A DNA stretch of 35,649 nt from an uncultured Bacteroidia bacterium (GTDB lineage: Bacteria > Bacteroidota > Bacteroidia > Bacteroidales > UBA932), in NCBI GenBank assembly GCA_902784785.1, contig CACZWF010000016.1:1-35649 (forward strand), given 5' to 3'. The translations under genes and the position numbers were made by a program. Under the pieces are notes generated by a model that was not told the DNA's origin, did no database searches, and saw only the letters and a list, made by a program, of their open reading frames with translations. Positions 25,398 to 35,400 of the stretch are shown here, piece after piece. Position 1 is the stretch's first letter; the number at the start of each line of letters is the position of its first letter.

Positions 25398-26714
25398 CTA
25401 TTTTCTTTTCAATATAAATTCAATGGGAATAGTCAGCGTACAGCGGACCTTTCTGCCGTGCATACGGGCCGGCTTCCACTTGGGAGAAATCCGGACTATA
25501 TTCATCGCGGCCTCGTCCAGCCGTTCGTCGCAGGAACGGACGATGCGCACGTTGCTGACGTTGCCGTCTTTCTCGATGATAAAATTCACCTGCACTGTTC
25601 CTTGCACCCCGTCCCGGATGGCGCTTTCGGGATATTTGACATAGCGATACACCCAATCCTGCATAAAGCGGTCAATCTTGGGAGAACCCAGGAAGATGGG
25701 CGGAACATCGCAATCATAATAGCCGTAAATGGTGTCTTCCTCCTGTGTTGCTTCGATTTGCGGCTCGATGAAATCGATAGAGGCCGTATTGGACGCCTGG
25801 TCGCGGACGAAGTTGTAGATATATTCCAACTGGAGTTCCATATTGTTCCAGTCCAACTCTTCGGGCGTGTCCCGGGGGGTGTTGTGGCTGGAATACCGCC
25901 CTGTCGTAAAAAGCACGGAGGGAATCTCCTTGGAATAGAAAGCCCGGTGGTCCGAAGGATAGGGTTCCAACGAGCTCAGGACGGGCTTGACGGGCTGCAA
26001 ATCACGGGAAGTGGCCTCGATGGCGCGGTTCAAATCGGCATTGGAGAAAGTATAGGCATAGAATCCCTGGCTGCCATAGCCGAGCATATCGAGATTAATC
26101 ATGAAATCGATATTCTTGACATCCTCGAAACTGCGGTTCAAGAAATACCAGGCGCCGGCAAAAGAGTCGCAACCGGCCCCGAATGCGATGAAGATGATGC
26201 TTTTTTTGAAGGCAGTACCCGTCGCGGAAATATGCCGGGCCAAAGCCAGCAGGCCGGCCAGCCCGGAAGCATTGCCGTTCGCACCCGGATAGACCACCTC
26301 TTCCGGAACTCCGTCCCGCATCATCTGATAGGTGCCCAGATGGTCCATGTGCGCCCCGATTACGATGTAACGGTTGCGCAAAACTTCATCCGAACCCGCC
26401 AGAACTCCGATGACATTGCGAGAAATCAAAGTGTCTTTCTCGCCCTGGATGCCGAAGACATCTCCTTCTTCGGAAGACAGCATGACCAAACCGGCCTTTT
26501 CCATTTCTCCAAAGACATAACGGGCGACATCTTTTTCACCGGGAGAACCGGCTTTCCGACCCCGATGCGCCGGTGAGCAAATGTAAGAAACATCTGCCTT
26601 CAACGCCGCAACCCCGTCGGAGTCATACAAGGACTCCAGCGAAACATCGTCCCGATATTGCGCATGAAGCAGGGGAGCAGCCAGCAATAAAGCAAGAAGC
26701 CAGAGCCGTCTCAT
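25398..26714 (-). CDS. M28-peptidase-like protein with lost active-site residues, fused to a TonB C-terminal domain
   Basis: 438 residues from ATG 26714, whose ATGA overlaps the stop of the upstream gene. A signal peptide (MRRLWLLALLLAAPLLHA) leads to an M28 fold (about 40-310). Three metal-ligand positions are kept: His122 in IVIGAHMDHLG, Asp209 in NLDMLGY, His277 in SSHNTPRDT. However, the family's GADDNASG is GANGNASG here, so both Asp are lost, and the Glu-Glu pair of the GAEE block is GAGC (residues 179-182). The protein is therefore probably not an active metallopeptidase. Residues ~337-438 form a TonB C-terminal domain (YVKYPESAIRDGVQGTVQVN, ISPKWKPARMHGRKVR). No membrane helix other than the signal is seen. 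Role unknown; a periplasmic binding or scaffold function is inference. Confidence 0.9.
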   Translation of the reverse strand: MRRLWLLALLLAAPLLHAQYRDDVSLESLYDSDGVAALKADVSYICSPAHRGRKAGSPGEKDVARYVFGEMEKAGLVMLSSEEGDVFGIQGEKDTLISRNVIGVLAGSDEVLRNRYIVIGAHMDHLGTYQMMRDGVPEEVVYPGANGNASGLAGLLALARHISATGTAFKKSIIFIAFGAGCDSFAGAWYFLNRSFEDVKNIDFMINLDMLGYGSQGFYAYTFSNADLNRAIEATSRDLQPVKPVLSSLEPYPSDHRAFYSKEIPSVLFTTGRYSSHNTPRDTPEELDWNNMELQLEYIYNFVRDQASNTASIDFIEPQIEATQEEDTIYGYYDCDVPPIFLGSPKIDRFMQDWVYRYVKYPESAIRDGVQGTVQVNFIIEKDGNVSNVRIVRSCDERLDEAAMNIVRISPKWKPARMHGRKVRCTLTIPIEFILKRK

Positions 26715-27370
26715 CGAAGGTTGTTGATTAATATCCACGCTTCGGGCGGAAGTTCTGCCTTATGTTCCGTCATAAAACGAAGCACCAGGCCGGCGTCACT
26801 GCTGCCCATAACGGCCGCAAGAGTGTAACCGTTGCCCAGCGTGAGCGCCCGGGCCTGCGGAAGATCGCCCCGTTGCAGACGGGCGACATAGCGCTCCGCA
26901 TTCTCGGCCTCCTTGAACGTACCGGCGATGATATAGAAGAGTTCACTCGCCTGCCTGCTTCCCCGGAAACGAGAAAGATTGTACAACAACACATGGCCGC
27001 AACCCGCCTTCAAGGTCTGGATTTGCGAAGCGTCCGTAACGGGCTCCCCGCCAGGCTGGGCTCCGCCGGCCTGCGCTAAGGTGTCGGCAGTCGCAACGCT
27101 CGCCGAGGTATCGGCTGCAGCGACACTCGCCGTATCCGTCGCCGGGACGGCCGGGCGCTTGTGTTTGAGCCGACGCTCAATCTCCAGGCTGTCCCGCTTT
27201 TTTTCCAGCAAGGCCAGTTCGGAACTCGTCGGACGACCCGCCATCTTGCGCAGAAAATCGCAAGAAGAAAGGGACAGGGTCAACACAAAGATAATGCAGA
27301 CCGGAAGAATCCGGCCTGCAATCAGAGATAATACAGAAACGAAACGATTACTGGGCTTTGAGGAAATCAT
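26711..27370 (-). CDS. Lipoprotein with SPOR-like C-terminal domain
   Basis: 219 residues. A hydrophobic signal ends at a lipobox (LTLSLSSC). A charged linker and an Ala/Asp/Thr low-complexity stretch (ATDTASVAAADTSASVATAD) precede a C-terminal domain of about 75 residues (SELFYIIAGTFKEAENAERY, ARALTLGNGYTLAAVMG) that fits SPOR, a fold that binds glycan strands stripped of stem peptides at division sites. The start overlaps the end of the TPR gene by 23 bases; a later start would cut into the signal less naturally. The stop overlaps the next gene's ATG (ATGA), so the genes are translationally coupled. Confidence 0.82.
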   Translation of the reverse strand: MISSKPSNRFVSVLSLIAGRILPVCIIFVLTLSLSSCDFLRKMAGRPTSSELALLEKKRDSLEIERRLKHKRPAVPATDTASVAAADTSASVATADTLAQAGGAQPGGEPVTDASQIQTLKAGCGHVLLYNLSRFRGSRQASELFYIIAGTFKEAENAERYVARLQRGDLPQARALTLGNGYTLAAVMGSSDAGLVLRFMTEHKAELPPEAWILINNLR

Positions 27371-28661
27371 TGTATTTCTTATATCCCGCCATATACGTTT
27401 CGTTTTCGCTCGAGAAGCGATAGTAGATGTTCTTGAGGTACTCCGCTACGCCATTTTGCAGTTTGGGATTGTCGGCAGCCAGTTCAAACGCTTTTTCGAA
27501 AGGTTCGATGGCCTTGGGCATCGTTTCCTCGTAGAGGGCCAGATACTTGCGATAATCCGCATCCGCAACGGCCTCGTTGGCCAGGGTGGCATACTCGATG
27601 GCACGCTCGTACAAGAGCAGGCCTTCACCTACATAACCGTACGGGAACTTGGGATCAACTTCGGACGCTTTGCGATAGCACGCGATAGCCGCTTCGTCTT
27701 CTTTCAACTCTTTGTGAATGTCACCTTCGGTAGAATAGAGGGACGCATTGTTCGGGTCGTTCACTTTCGCTTTGTCCAACAAAATGAAGATCTCCTTGGG
27801 ATCCTCACCACCGGCACGATAGGTATTGATCAAACCGATGATAATCGCCTGGCTGGAGGGGAATTTCTCGAAACCTTGCTTCAAATAGTTCAACTGAGCG
27901 GCCTTGTCCTCTTTGCGGGCGGCGATGTCGGAAAGATGGGCAAAAACCTTTCCTTCTTCGTCATAGAAATTGTTGGCCAGGCACTGTTCGAAGCAGCGCT
28001 GCGCCGCATCCAAATCGCCCGACTGGGCATACAGCAAACCGGCATTGCTCATACAGCCGCCATCAAAAACGACGGGGTCTCCAAACGAAGAGGCCTTAGC
28101 CGCCTGCTCAAACAAGCGGGCCGCTTCGGCTTTGTTACCCAGATTGTACTGGAAGTAGGCCTGTTGAGAATCATAATCGACAATCTGCTTGACAGCCGCG
28201 GCGAGATCCTTGGTCTTTTTCCCTTTGTCGTCCAACTCACGGGCTTTGACAAAAGCCTCGTAGGCTTTGCCGAGCGGGTCTTCAACGGCGGATTTGGTCG
28301 GGACCGTCATCACGAGCACATTGTTGCGATAGTAATAATCGAAGCATGCATAAGAGTCTTTCTGATAGGCATTGCCTTCCAGCGTGACCATCTCGGAGGA
28401 AATCGGCTTCAAATCACCCATCATCAGAGCAATCTGTTCCTTCGGGGTGTTGAGAAGGCCGGTTCCCAACGTTGCCTCATATGCCTTGATATATTCTTTG
28501 CCCAACTTCATCCAGGTATCCGGATTGGATGCCTTCTTGGGATTTTCCGTGTTGGCAACAGCCTTTTCGATGTTTTTGGCCAACTTGGCGAGGTCCTGGG
28601 CCATCATCGGCATTGACAGCAGCATCAAAGCGGCGGACAATAAAATCAACGTTTTTTTCAT
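27348..28661 (-). CDS. Exported tetratricopeptide-repeat protein
   Basis: 437 residues with a signal peptide (MKKTLILLSAALMLLSMPMMA, then QD). Several TPR-like helical pairs run through the mature part: AYEAFVKARELDDKGKKTKD, AYFQYNLGNKAEAARLFEQA, NAGLLYAQSGDLDAAQRCFE, NASLYSTEGDIHKELKEDEA, AIACYRKASEVDPKFPYGYV. TPRs serve as protein-interaction scaffolds, probably periplasmic here. It starts 24 bases after gyrA and overlaps the SPOR-lipoprotein gene, suggesting a joint envelope function with the two genes that follow. Confidence 0.87.
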   Translation of the reverse strand: MKKTLILLSAALMLLSMPMMAQDLAKLAKNIEKAVANTENPKKASNPDTWMKLGKEYIKAYEATLGTGLLNTPKEQIALMMGDLKPISSEMVTLEGNAYQKDSYACFDYYYRNNVLVMTVPTKSAVEDPLGKAYEAFVKARELDDKGKKTKDLAAAVKQIVDYDSQQAYFQYNLGNKAEAARLFEQAAKASSFGDPVVFDGGCMSNAGLLYAQSGDLDAAQRCFEQCLANNFYDEEGKVFAHLSDIAARKEDKAAQLNYLKQGFEKFPSSQAIIIGLINTYRAGGEDPKEIFILLDKAKVNDPNNASLYSTEGDIHKELKEDEAAIACYRKASEVDPKFPYGYVGEGLLLYERAIEYATLANEAVADADYRKYLALYEETMPKAIEPFEKAFELAADNPKLQNGVAEYLKNIYYRFSSENETYMAGYKKYNDFLKAQ

Positions 28662-28685
28662 TGTTTTGAATATTAATAAGTATTT

Positions 28686-31259
28686 TTACTCGTTGGAGCC
28701 TGTCTCATTCTGCAAAGACTGTTCCTCGGCGGCTTCTCCCTCCTGCACGGTCTCTTCCTCTTCTTCCTTGGGAACCACCGTGACGGAAGCGATGCTGTCG
28801 CCCTCCCGCAGATTGATCAGACGTACACCCTGGGTGGCACGGCCCTGTTCACTGATGGTCGAAACCGCCAGACGGATGGTCAGACCGGACTGGGTGATAA
28901 TCATCAAGTCATTGTCGACCGTCACATTGACCAACGCGACGACCTTTCCGGTCTTCTCCGTGATGTTCAAGGTCTTGACGCCCTGCCCGCCACGGTTGGT
29001 CAGACGGTATTCTTCGAAGTCGCTGCGTTTGCCGTAACCGTTTTCGCTGACCACCAGGGCGGAATGCTCGGCGGCGTCTTCGGCGTTGCGGTCGTAGCAG
29101 ACAATGCTGACCACCTCGTTCTCTTCGCTGGCCAGGCGGATACCACGCACACCGGCAGCCGTACGGCCCATCGGACGCACGTCGCTTTCTTCGAAACGCA
29201 CGCAACGGCCTTCGCGGGCGGCCAGATAGATCTGGCTGTTACCATTGGTCAATTCGGCGGACAGCAATTCGTCGCCTTCGCGGATCGTCAGGGCGATGAT
29301 ACCCTTGGCGCGCACATTGGCATAAGCGGCCAGCGTGGTCTTCTTGATGATACCCTTCTTGGAGCAAAGAACGACATAGTTGTTCTCGGTAAATTCGCGG
29401 TCTTTCAGGTCTTTCACCGACAGATACGCGCGGACGGCCTCGTCCTCTGCAATGCCCAGCAGGTTCTGGATGGGACGGCCCTTGTAGGCGCGGGCGCCCT
29501 CCGGCAACTGATAGACTTTGACGGCATAGCACTTGCCCAAGGTGGTAAACAACAGGAGCGTGGAGTGCATATGCGCCACGAAAATGTGTTCGAGGAAGTC
29601 CTCATCGCGGGTACCGCTCCCCTTCTTGCCGGTACCACCCCTGTGCTGGGTGCGGTATTCGGTCAGGCTGGTACGCTTGATATAACCCAGGTGGGAAATG
29701 GTGATAACCACATCCTCGGAAGCATAGAAGTCTTCGGGATTGAACTCGCCTTCGTCGGGAACAATCACGCTGCGGCGAGGGTCTGCATATTTCTCTTTGA
29801 TTTCCTGGGTCTCTTCCTTGATGATAGCCATCTGGCGCGTTTCGCTGCCCAGGATGTCGAGGTAATCGGCGACAGCCTTGTTCAACTCGTCGAACTCGGC
29901 CTGCAGTTTCTCTCTTTCGAGCCCGGCCAACGCGCGGAGCTTCATTTCCACGATAGCATTCGCCTGAATCTCGGAGAAGGAGAAACGCTCCATCAAACGG
30001 GTCTTGGCCAAATCGACGGTCTCGCTGCCGCGAATGATGGAAATCACCTCGTCGATAAAATCAATGGCCTTGAGCATCGCTTCCAAGATATGGAGGCGGG
30101 CCTGGGCCTTGGCCAGACGGAAATTGGTCCGGCGGATGATGATTTCGTGGCGGTGGGAGACGAAACTCTCGATCAGGTCGCGCAAATTGAGCGTGCGGGG
30201 ACGTCCCTTGACGATGGCCACATTGTTGACCGAGAAACTGGACTGAAGCGGGCTCAGTTTATAGAGCATATTCAGCACGACACCGCTGTTGGCGCCTTTC
30301 TTGAGGCGAATCGCGATGTTGACACCCTTGCGGTTGGAGAAGTCGTTGATTTCGGCGATGCCCTCGATTTTCCCGTCGCGGACCAGGTCGGCGATTTTCT
30401 TGATCATCTCTTTTTTGTTCACCATATAGGGAACCTCGGTGACGACGATGGTCTCGATGCCGTTGGGGGCCACCTCGATGTCCGCCTTGGAGCGGATGAC
30501 GATGCGGCCGTGACCGGTCTCGAAGGCCTCGCGGATACCCTGAACGCCGCGGATAATGCCGCCGGTCGGGAAGTCCGGACCCTTGATATACTGCATCAGG
30601 CCATCCACGTCGATGTCCGGATTGTCGATATAGGCACAGATGGCGTCGCAGCACTCACCCAGGTTGTGGGGAGCCATATTGGTCGCCATACCGACCGCAA
30701 TACCGGAAGAACCGTTGACCAGCAAGAGAGGAATCTTGGTGGGTAGGACCGTCGGCTCATCGTAACGCTCGTCAAAGTTCTTGACCATATCGACCGTATC
30801 TTCGTACAGGTCGGCCAGCACCTCGGCGGACACGCGCTCCAATTTGGCCTCGGTGTAACGCATGGCCGCAGCGGAATAACCATCCATCGAACCGAAGTTA
30901 CCCTGGCCTTTGACCAAAGGATAACGAAGATTCCAATCCTGCGCCAGACGCACCATCGTCTCATAAATACTGGAGTCGCCGTGCGGGTGATACTTACCCA
31001 TTACCTCACCCACGATACCGGCGGACTTCATCGTCGCCGCCGAATAGTTGAGGCTGAGTTTGTCCATGCCGAACAGCACGCGCCGCTGCACCGGTTTCAA
31101 ACCGTCCCGTACATCCGGGAGAGCGCGAGACACGATTACGGACATCGAATAATCGATGTAGGCCGAACGCATCTGCTGGTCGATGTTGACTCGTTCAATT
31201 CTACCTTGGGGAACTTCTTCCACCTCGTTTTGATCCGTCAATTCGTCGTTGATATCCAT
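28686..31259 (-). CDS. gyrA: DNA gyrase subunit A
   Basis: 857 residues. GyrA cuts and rejoins the DNA gate during negative supercoiling. The catalytic tyrosine is Tyr135 ([10 protein letters not shown]). The quinolone-determining region reads [10 protein letters not shown], with Ser96 and Glu100 at the classic positions, so no common resistance change is seen. The C-terminal beta-pinwheel has a GyrA box variant QHRGGTG at 538-544 (QRRGGKG in E. coli), distinguishing it from ParC. The last ~30 residues are strongly acidic ([16 protein letters not shown]). A -7 box lies at 31355-31362; gyrA is the head of the array ending with leuS. Confidence 0.96.
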   Translation of the reverse strand: MDINDELTDQNEVEEVPQGRIERVNIDQQMRSAYIDYSMSVIVSRALPDVRDGLKPVQRRVLFGMDKLSLNYSAATMKSAGIVGEVMGKYHPHGDSSIYETMVRLAQDWNLRYPLVKGQGNFGSMDGYSAAAMRYTEAKLERVSAEVLADLYEDTVDMVKNFDERYDEPTVLPTKIPLLLVNGSSGIAVGMATNMAPHNLGECCDAICAYIDNPDIDVDGLMQYIKGPDFPTGGIIRGVQGIREAFETGHGRIVIRSKADIEVAPNGIETIVVTEVPYMVNKKEMIKKIADLVRDGKIEGIAEINDFSNRKGVNIAIRLKKGANSGVVLNMLYKLSPLQSSFSVNNVAIVKGRPRTLNLRDLIESFVSHRHEIIIRRTNFRLAKAQARLHILEAMLKAIDFIDEVISIIRGSETVDLAKTRLMERFSFSEIQANAIVEMKLRALAGLEREKLQAEFDELNKAVADYLDILGSETRQMAIIKEETQEIKEKYADPRRSVIVPDEGEFNPEDFYASEDVVITISHLGYIKRTSLTEYRTQHRGGTGKKGSGTRDEDFLEHIFVAHMHSTLLLFTTLGKCYAVKVYQLPEGARAYKGRPIQNLLGIAEDEAVRAYLSVKDLKDREFTENNYVVLCSKKGIIKKTTLAAYANVRAKGIIALTIREGDELLSAELTNGNSQIYLAAREGRCVRFEESDVRPMGRTAAGVRGIRLASEENEVVSIVCYDRNAEDAAEHSALVVSENGYGKRSDFEEYRLTNRGGQGVKTLNITEKTGKVVALVNVTVDNDLMIITQSGLTIRLAVSTISEQGRATQGVRLINLREGDSIASVTVVPKEEEEETVQEGEAAEEQSLQNETGSNE

Positions 31260-31354
31260 ATTAAAATCCTTAAGGGCTGCCGCAACCCGGCATCGTTTTT
31301 AAAAAATCGTTTGTAAGGCCGTTCTTTTGCGATTTAAGCCATTTTCATAGTAGG

Positions 31355-31400
31355 CAAAGATACAAAAAATATAAGGAATTAAAAAATCTAAGTATCTTTG
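31355..31400. promoter_or_regulatory. Divergent promoters of gyrA and the hydrolase gene
   Basis: Minus strand: TATCTTTG (complement of 31355-31362) for gyrA, leaving a ~95-base 5' leader. Plus strand: TATCTTTG (31393-31400), 22 bases before the hydrolase ATG at 31423. Neither has a clear TTTG at -33, but both -7 boxes are full matches and the region between is very AT-rich. Confidence 0.6.
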
Positions 31401-31422
31401 TGAACAAATAAATACGCTTTAA

Positions 31423-32379
31423 ATGAAAAAAGTATTATTCTTCTTGGTTTTCTTCGGTCTCCTGGGCCAGAATCTCCACGCTGAAATAGAACCCAGCGGG
31501 ACTTATCTCTTCGCCCAGAAAGACGGACAAGACCTGTTTTTGGATATTTATGAGCCGCTGGACAGTACGGCTGCGACCGTTCAGATCGACAGCATCACGA
31601 CGGCCAACAAGCCCACCATCCTATTCGTCTTCGGGGGCGGTTTCAAAAATGGAAGCCGTGACTTGGACTTTTACAAAAAGTGGTTCGAGTCGCTGTGCCA
31701 AGACGGATACCGCGTCGTGTCCATCGATTATCGTCTGGGGCTGAAAGATGTCAAGAAAATGGGCATCGCCCAACGCAACCTGCTGGACAAAGCCATTCAC
31801 ATGGCGGTGGAAGACTTGTTCAGCAGCATCCTTTTCTTGCGGGAAAATACGGAAGAACTGGGCATCGACACGGACAATATCGTTCTGGCCGGCTCTTCCG
31901 CCGGAGCGATCACCGTCCTGCAGGCCGATTACGAAAGAGCCAACCGCACTCCGTGCGCCTCTGTGTTGCCGGAAGGATTCCGTTTCGCCGGTGTCATCGC
32001 TTTTGCAGGCGCTATCTACTCCACAAACGGCCCAGTCAAGTATCCCTATTCCGACCCTGCCCCCACGCTCTTTCTGCACGGAACGGCAGATAAATTGGTC
32101 AACTACGACCAAATGGTCTTTTTCAGCCTCGGATGGTTCGGCTCCAGCCGTTTGGCAGAGCGCTTTGACAAGCTGGGCTATCCCTATACCTTCTTGCGCT
32201 TCAAAGACCACGGCCACGAAATCGCGATGGCCATGCCTTACACCCTGGAAATACAAAAAGAATTTATTCTCACCTGCGTGATTCACAAAGTACCCCGCAG
32301 CCTGGACATCCTCGTGGCAGACCCTCGTATCGAGGCGCCCGAAGTCTGGAAAAAAGGACCGGAGGAGTTATACAAATAA
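31423..32379 (+). CDS. Exported alpha/beta hydrolase (esterase-like)
   Basis: 318 residues. Signal peptide MKKVLFFLVFFGLLGQNLHA. The alpha/beta-hydrolase elements are complete: oxyanion-hole loop FVFGGGF (68-74), nucleophile Ser159 in GSSAGA, acid Asp223 in LHGTADKLV, and base His263 or His265 in FKDHGHE. The layout resembles carboxylesterase/acetyl-esterase (BD-FAE-like) proteins. The substrate may be an acylated polysaccharide or small ester; this cannot be told. It is a single-gene unit between its own promoter and a strong terminator. Confidence 0.88.
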   Translation: MKKVLFFLVFFGLLGQNLHAEIEPSGTYLFAQKDGQDLFLDIYEPLDSTAATVQIDSITTANKPTILFVFGGGFKNGSRDLDFYKKWFESLCQDGYRVVSIDYRLGLKDVKKMGIAQRNLLDKAIHMAVEDLFSSILFLRENTEELGIDTDNIVLAGSSAGAITVLQADYERANRTPCASVLPEGFRFAGVIAFAGAIYSTNGPVKYPYSDPAPTLFLHGTADKLVNYDQMVFFSLGWFGSSRLAERFDKLGYPYTFLRFKDHGHEIAMAMPYTLEIQKEFILTCVIHKVPRSLDILVADPRIEAPEVWKKGPEELYK

Positions 32380-32395
32380 GCCGCGTTCTTATAAC

Positions 32396-32429
32396 AAAAA
32401 AGCCTTCCTGACTGACCGGAAGGCTTTTT
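32396..32429. terminator. Bidirectional terminator between convergent genes
   Basis: AGCCTTCC (32401-32408) pairs with GGAAGGCT (32418-32425) around a 9-base loop. Flanking A-run and T-run (32396-32400, 32425-32429) extend the stem and give U-tracts on both strands, serving the hydrolase gene and the gene at 32449. Confidence 0.9.
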
Positions 32430-32448
32430 CTTTACTTTGTTTTCTTCG

Positions 32449-35400
32449 TTAGAAGATGAAGACGGCGGAGACGGAGAGTTCGTTCGGAGCAACGAACCAC
32501 TTGTTGCCTTTGTTCGTCGGGGTGAGGAACTGGGAGTCTTCATAGTTGGTGAAGAACTTGTGACCGGCCCAGCCGCTGATACCGAAGTCGAGGTTGAACC
32601 ACTTGGTAATCAGCACGGAGTAACCGAAGCCGAGGCTGGCACCCAGCGCATTGCCCTCTTCCGGAGTCTTGAACCAAGCCAGACCGCCCGTACGGTAGTT
32701 CTTGTATTGGGCGTCCATGCCGATCCACCAGCCGGCGAAGGAATACCAAGGCCACCAGCGCGCACCCATGGCGAAGCCGCGTTGATTCTCCTGGAATTGT
32801 CCGTTCACACTCTTGTTAAGCGTCCAAGGATTGTACTTGATCTTGCCTTCCAAGGTCCAGTGACGCGCAATCTCATACTGCGCCTCGATGTTGATGGTTC
32901 CCAGATTCAGCCAAGAAAGAACGTTGGTCGCCAAAGCGAAGCTGCGGTAGTCTTTCTCGAAGTGCTCTTTCTTGCCATCCGGTTTGTATTCGGTCGCTTT
33001 CTTCCAGTTCTTGCCACCGAAATTGTAGGACACACCGAGGTTGATGGTCGAAGCGAAAGCAAAACCTTCGCGCTTGCCCAGGGTATTGCTCTTGAGGCAA
33101 TAGAGACGACCGTCGGCAAAGAGTCCGAACTCTTCGTCAAGATGGACGTTGGCAAACAGACCGAGACCGCCGGTAAGGCCGTTGGCAAATTTGCGCCCCG
33201 TCACCTTATTGGTGCGGATAAAGCCGCTGTGAGCGTAAGGAATCAAATCCCATTTACGTTCCGGATTCGGCCCCATAAAGGTGTTGAACATATCCCACAT
33301 CAAGTCGGCATGCGCATAACCAAAGGAAAGAACGCTCTTGAATGCCTGATTGTCAGACGTCGTGCTGGCACCGTCGCGGGAAGAATCAAGCAGCTCGGAG
33401 AGGGTGCCGGCCTGGAAGCCGATACGGCCGCCGAAGTCCGGAGAGAACCACTTACCAAAGGTGAACTCGGCATTGCCGGTCGGCACCGTGTTGGCGCCCA
33501 TCGACTGTCCGCCTTCAGCCGCGAAAGCAATACCGCCGGACAAACCGATGAACCAGCCTTCGCGGAAAGTCTTGAGGACATACTGGTTTTCGGTGCCTTC
33601 CGTATAAGACTGCCAGTAGTTCTTGTTGAGGTCATAGGTAAGACCGGCGAACAAGGAGGTAATGACGGGCATCACTCCCTGCTGACGGACAAAGCGGCCG
33701 CTCATCGTAGTGAAACGAAGGTCGGCAAACGCTTTGAGCTTGTCGATGATGCGGATATTGTTCAAGAGACCGACACCGTAGGCAAACTCACGTTTGAAGG
33801 ACGTCCCGTTCGTATAGAAGTTCTGGGCGAATCCGAAGTGTCCGTAAGGAACGACGGACCAGATGCGGTCGCGCTTGTAACCGCCGATGGTATTGGTCGC
33901 CTCCCACATGAAGTCGGCGTGCAGATAGTAGAAGCGGGAATTGTACTTGTAGCCGCCGAACTGATCGGGGCCGCTGGTGATACCCTGACGGGCTTGTTTG
34001 ACCGTCTGGCTGAGCGAAGTACCCAACACACCGATGCGGTTTCCGAAGTAAGGATTGTACCACTTGCCGAAGTTGATGTCGAAACCGAAGCTGGCACCCA
34101 GTTCGGAATCACTCTTCAACTCACCCAGCATATTGGTACCCACGGCTGCGGAAATGAAGATGTTGTCGAAAATACGGTTGGCCAGGAACGGCGGAAGTCC
34201 GGTCTCGACCTTGACCTTCTCACCCTTGAGTTTACCGGTGCGGTCGAGGGTGTTGAGGCGGTTGGCCGTACGGAACGCGCTCTGACCGATGTTATAGGTG
34301 AGACCGGCCAGGAGCGTTGCGCTGAAGGCCTTGTCGTCCTGTTTGCCCACAGACTCGCCCTTGAGGGAGAAGAGACGAAGATCGGCGAACGCGGTCCACT
34401 TCGAAGAGAAGTTGAAGTTGTTGAGAATACCGACACCGGCCGCAAACTCACGCTGACGGTTTCCGTCAAAGTAGGTCGTGTATTGTCCGGTGTGGACATA
34501 AGGAATCAAATCATAGACACGATACTCGTCGTAGCCGATGACCGTATTGAGCAAATTCCAAAGCACATCGGCGTGGACATATCCGAACTGATATTGGTTG
34601 GCATACATCTGGGCGCCATTGTAGGTGCCGAGACCTGCCGTCCTGCCAAAACGAGGAGCGGATGTCCAATCCTTGACAACACCTCTCTGATAGCCGATAC
34701 GGCCGGCGAACTGCGGGGAAATCCACTTACCGATGCTGATGTCGGCCGTCCAGCCGGCGTCACCGGCCTTCCTGTATTCCACGGCCACGTCGGATCCGTC
34801 GGAGGCAAAGACGCCGCGCACGCGGGCCGAATAGCAATGGGCGTCCACCTCGCTCACGGCCGTCTCCACTTTCATCTGCAAGGCCTTGAGATGCCACTCG
34901 ATCTCTTCGCCGGCCCATTCCACGAAGAAGCTCCGCTCCATGACGCAATCCAGCGTCATCGGGAAGGACACGTCGCGGGTGACAAGGGAAATGTGCTGAA
35001 AGTCGCTTTCGTAACCGGTCGTACTCGTGATGCGGGATCCTTGCGGCTCCAGTTTCATAGCCTCGAACGTCACGGCCGCGAGCGGCTGCGTATCAGGAAG
35101 ATACACATACACGCTCCGGGTCTCCAGATTAAACTGGGCGTCCTGGACCTGCCCGGTGCAACGGACATAGCGCTCGATGGGCCGGGTGGCGGAAATGGTC
35201 CATTCATAGTCCTGATAAGTATGCAGCACCACCTTCAGGGGCCGGGTGAGGTCCAGCCATTCTCCGAGGTCGGAGCAGGTGGCCCCGTCCGTCAGCACGC
35301 ACTCCTTCACCTTCACGCGGCCCGGGTCGGCCCACTCCTCCAGGACGACGGACACCTCCCGCGCGCCGGGATCGATGCGCACTTCCCGGGCGTCTTCCAG

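Noticed and set aside
23424..26576. 1050-codon plus-strand frame opposite leuS and the M28/TonB gene
   Set aside because: A shadow of GC-rich codons in well-identified genes on the other strand; no recognisable domain.
29064..30746. 560-codon plus-strand frame opposite gyrA
   Set aside because: Overlaps the conserved gyrA coding region entirely; Asp/Gly/His-rich shadow composition.
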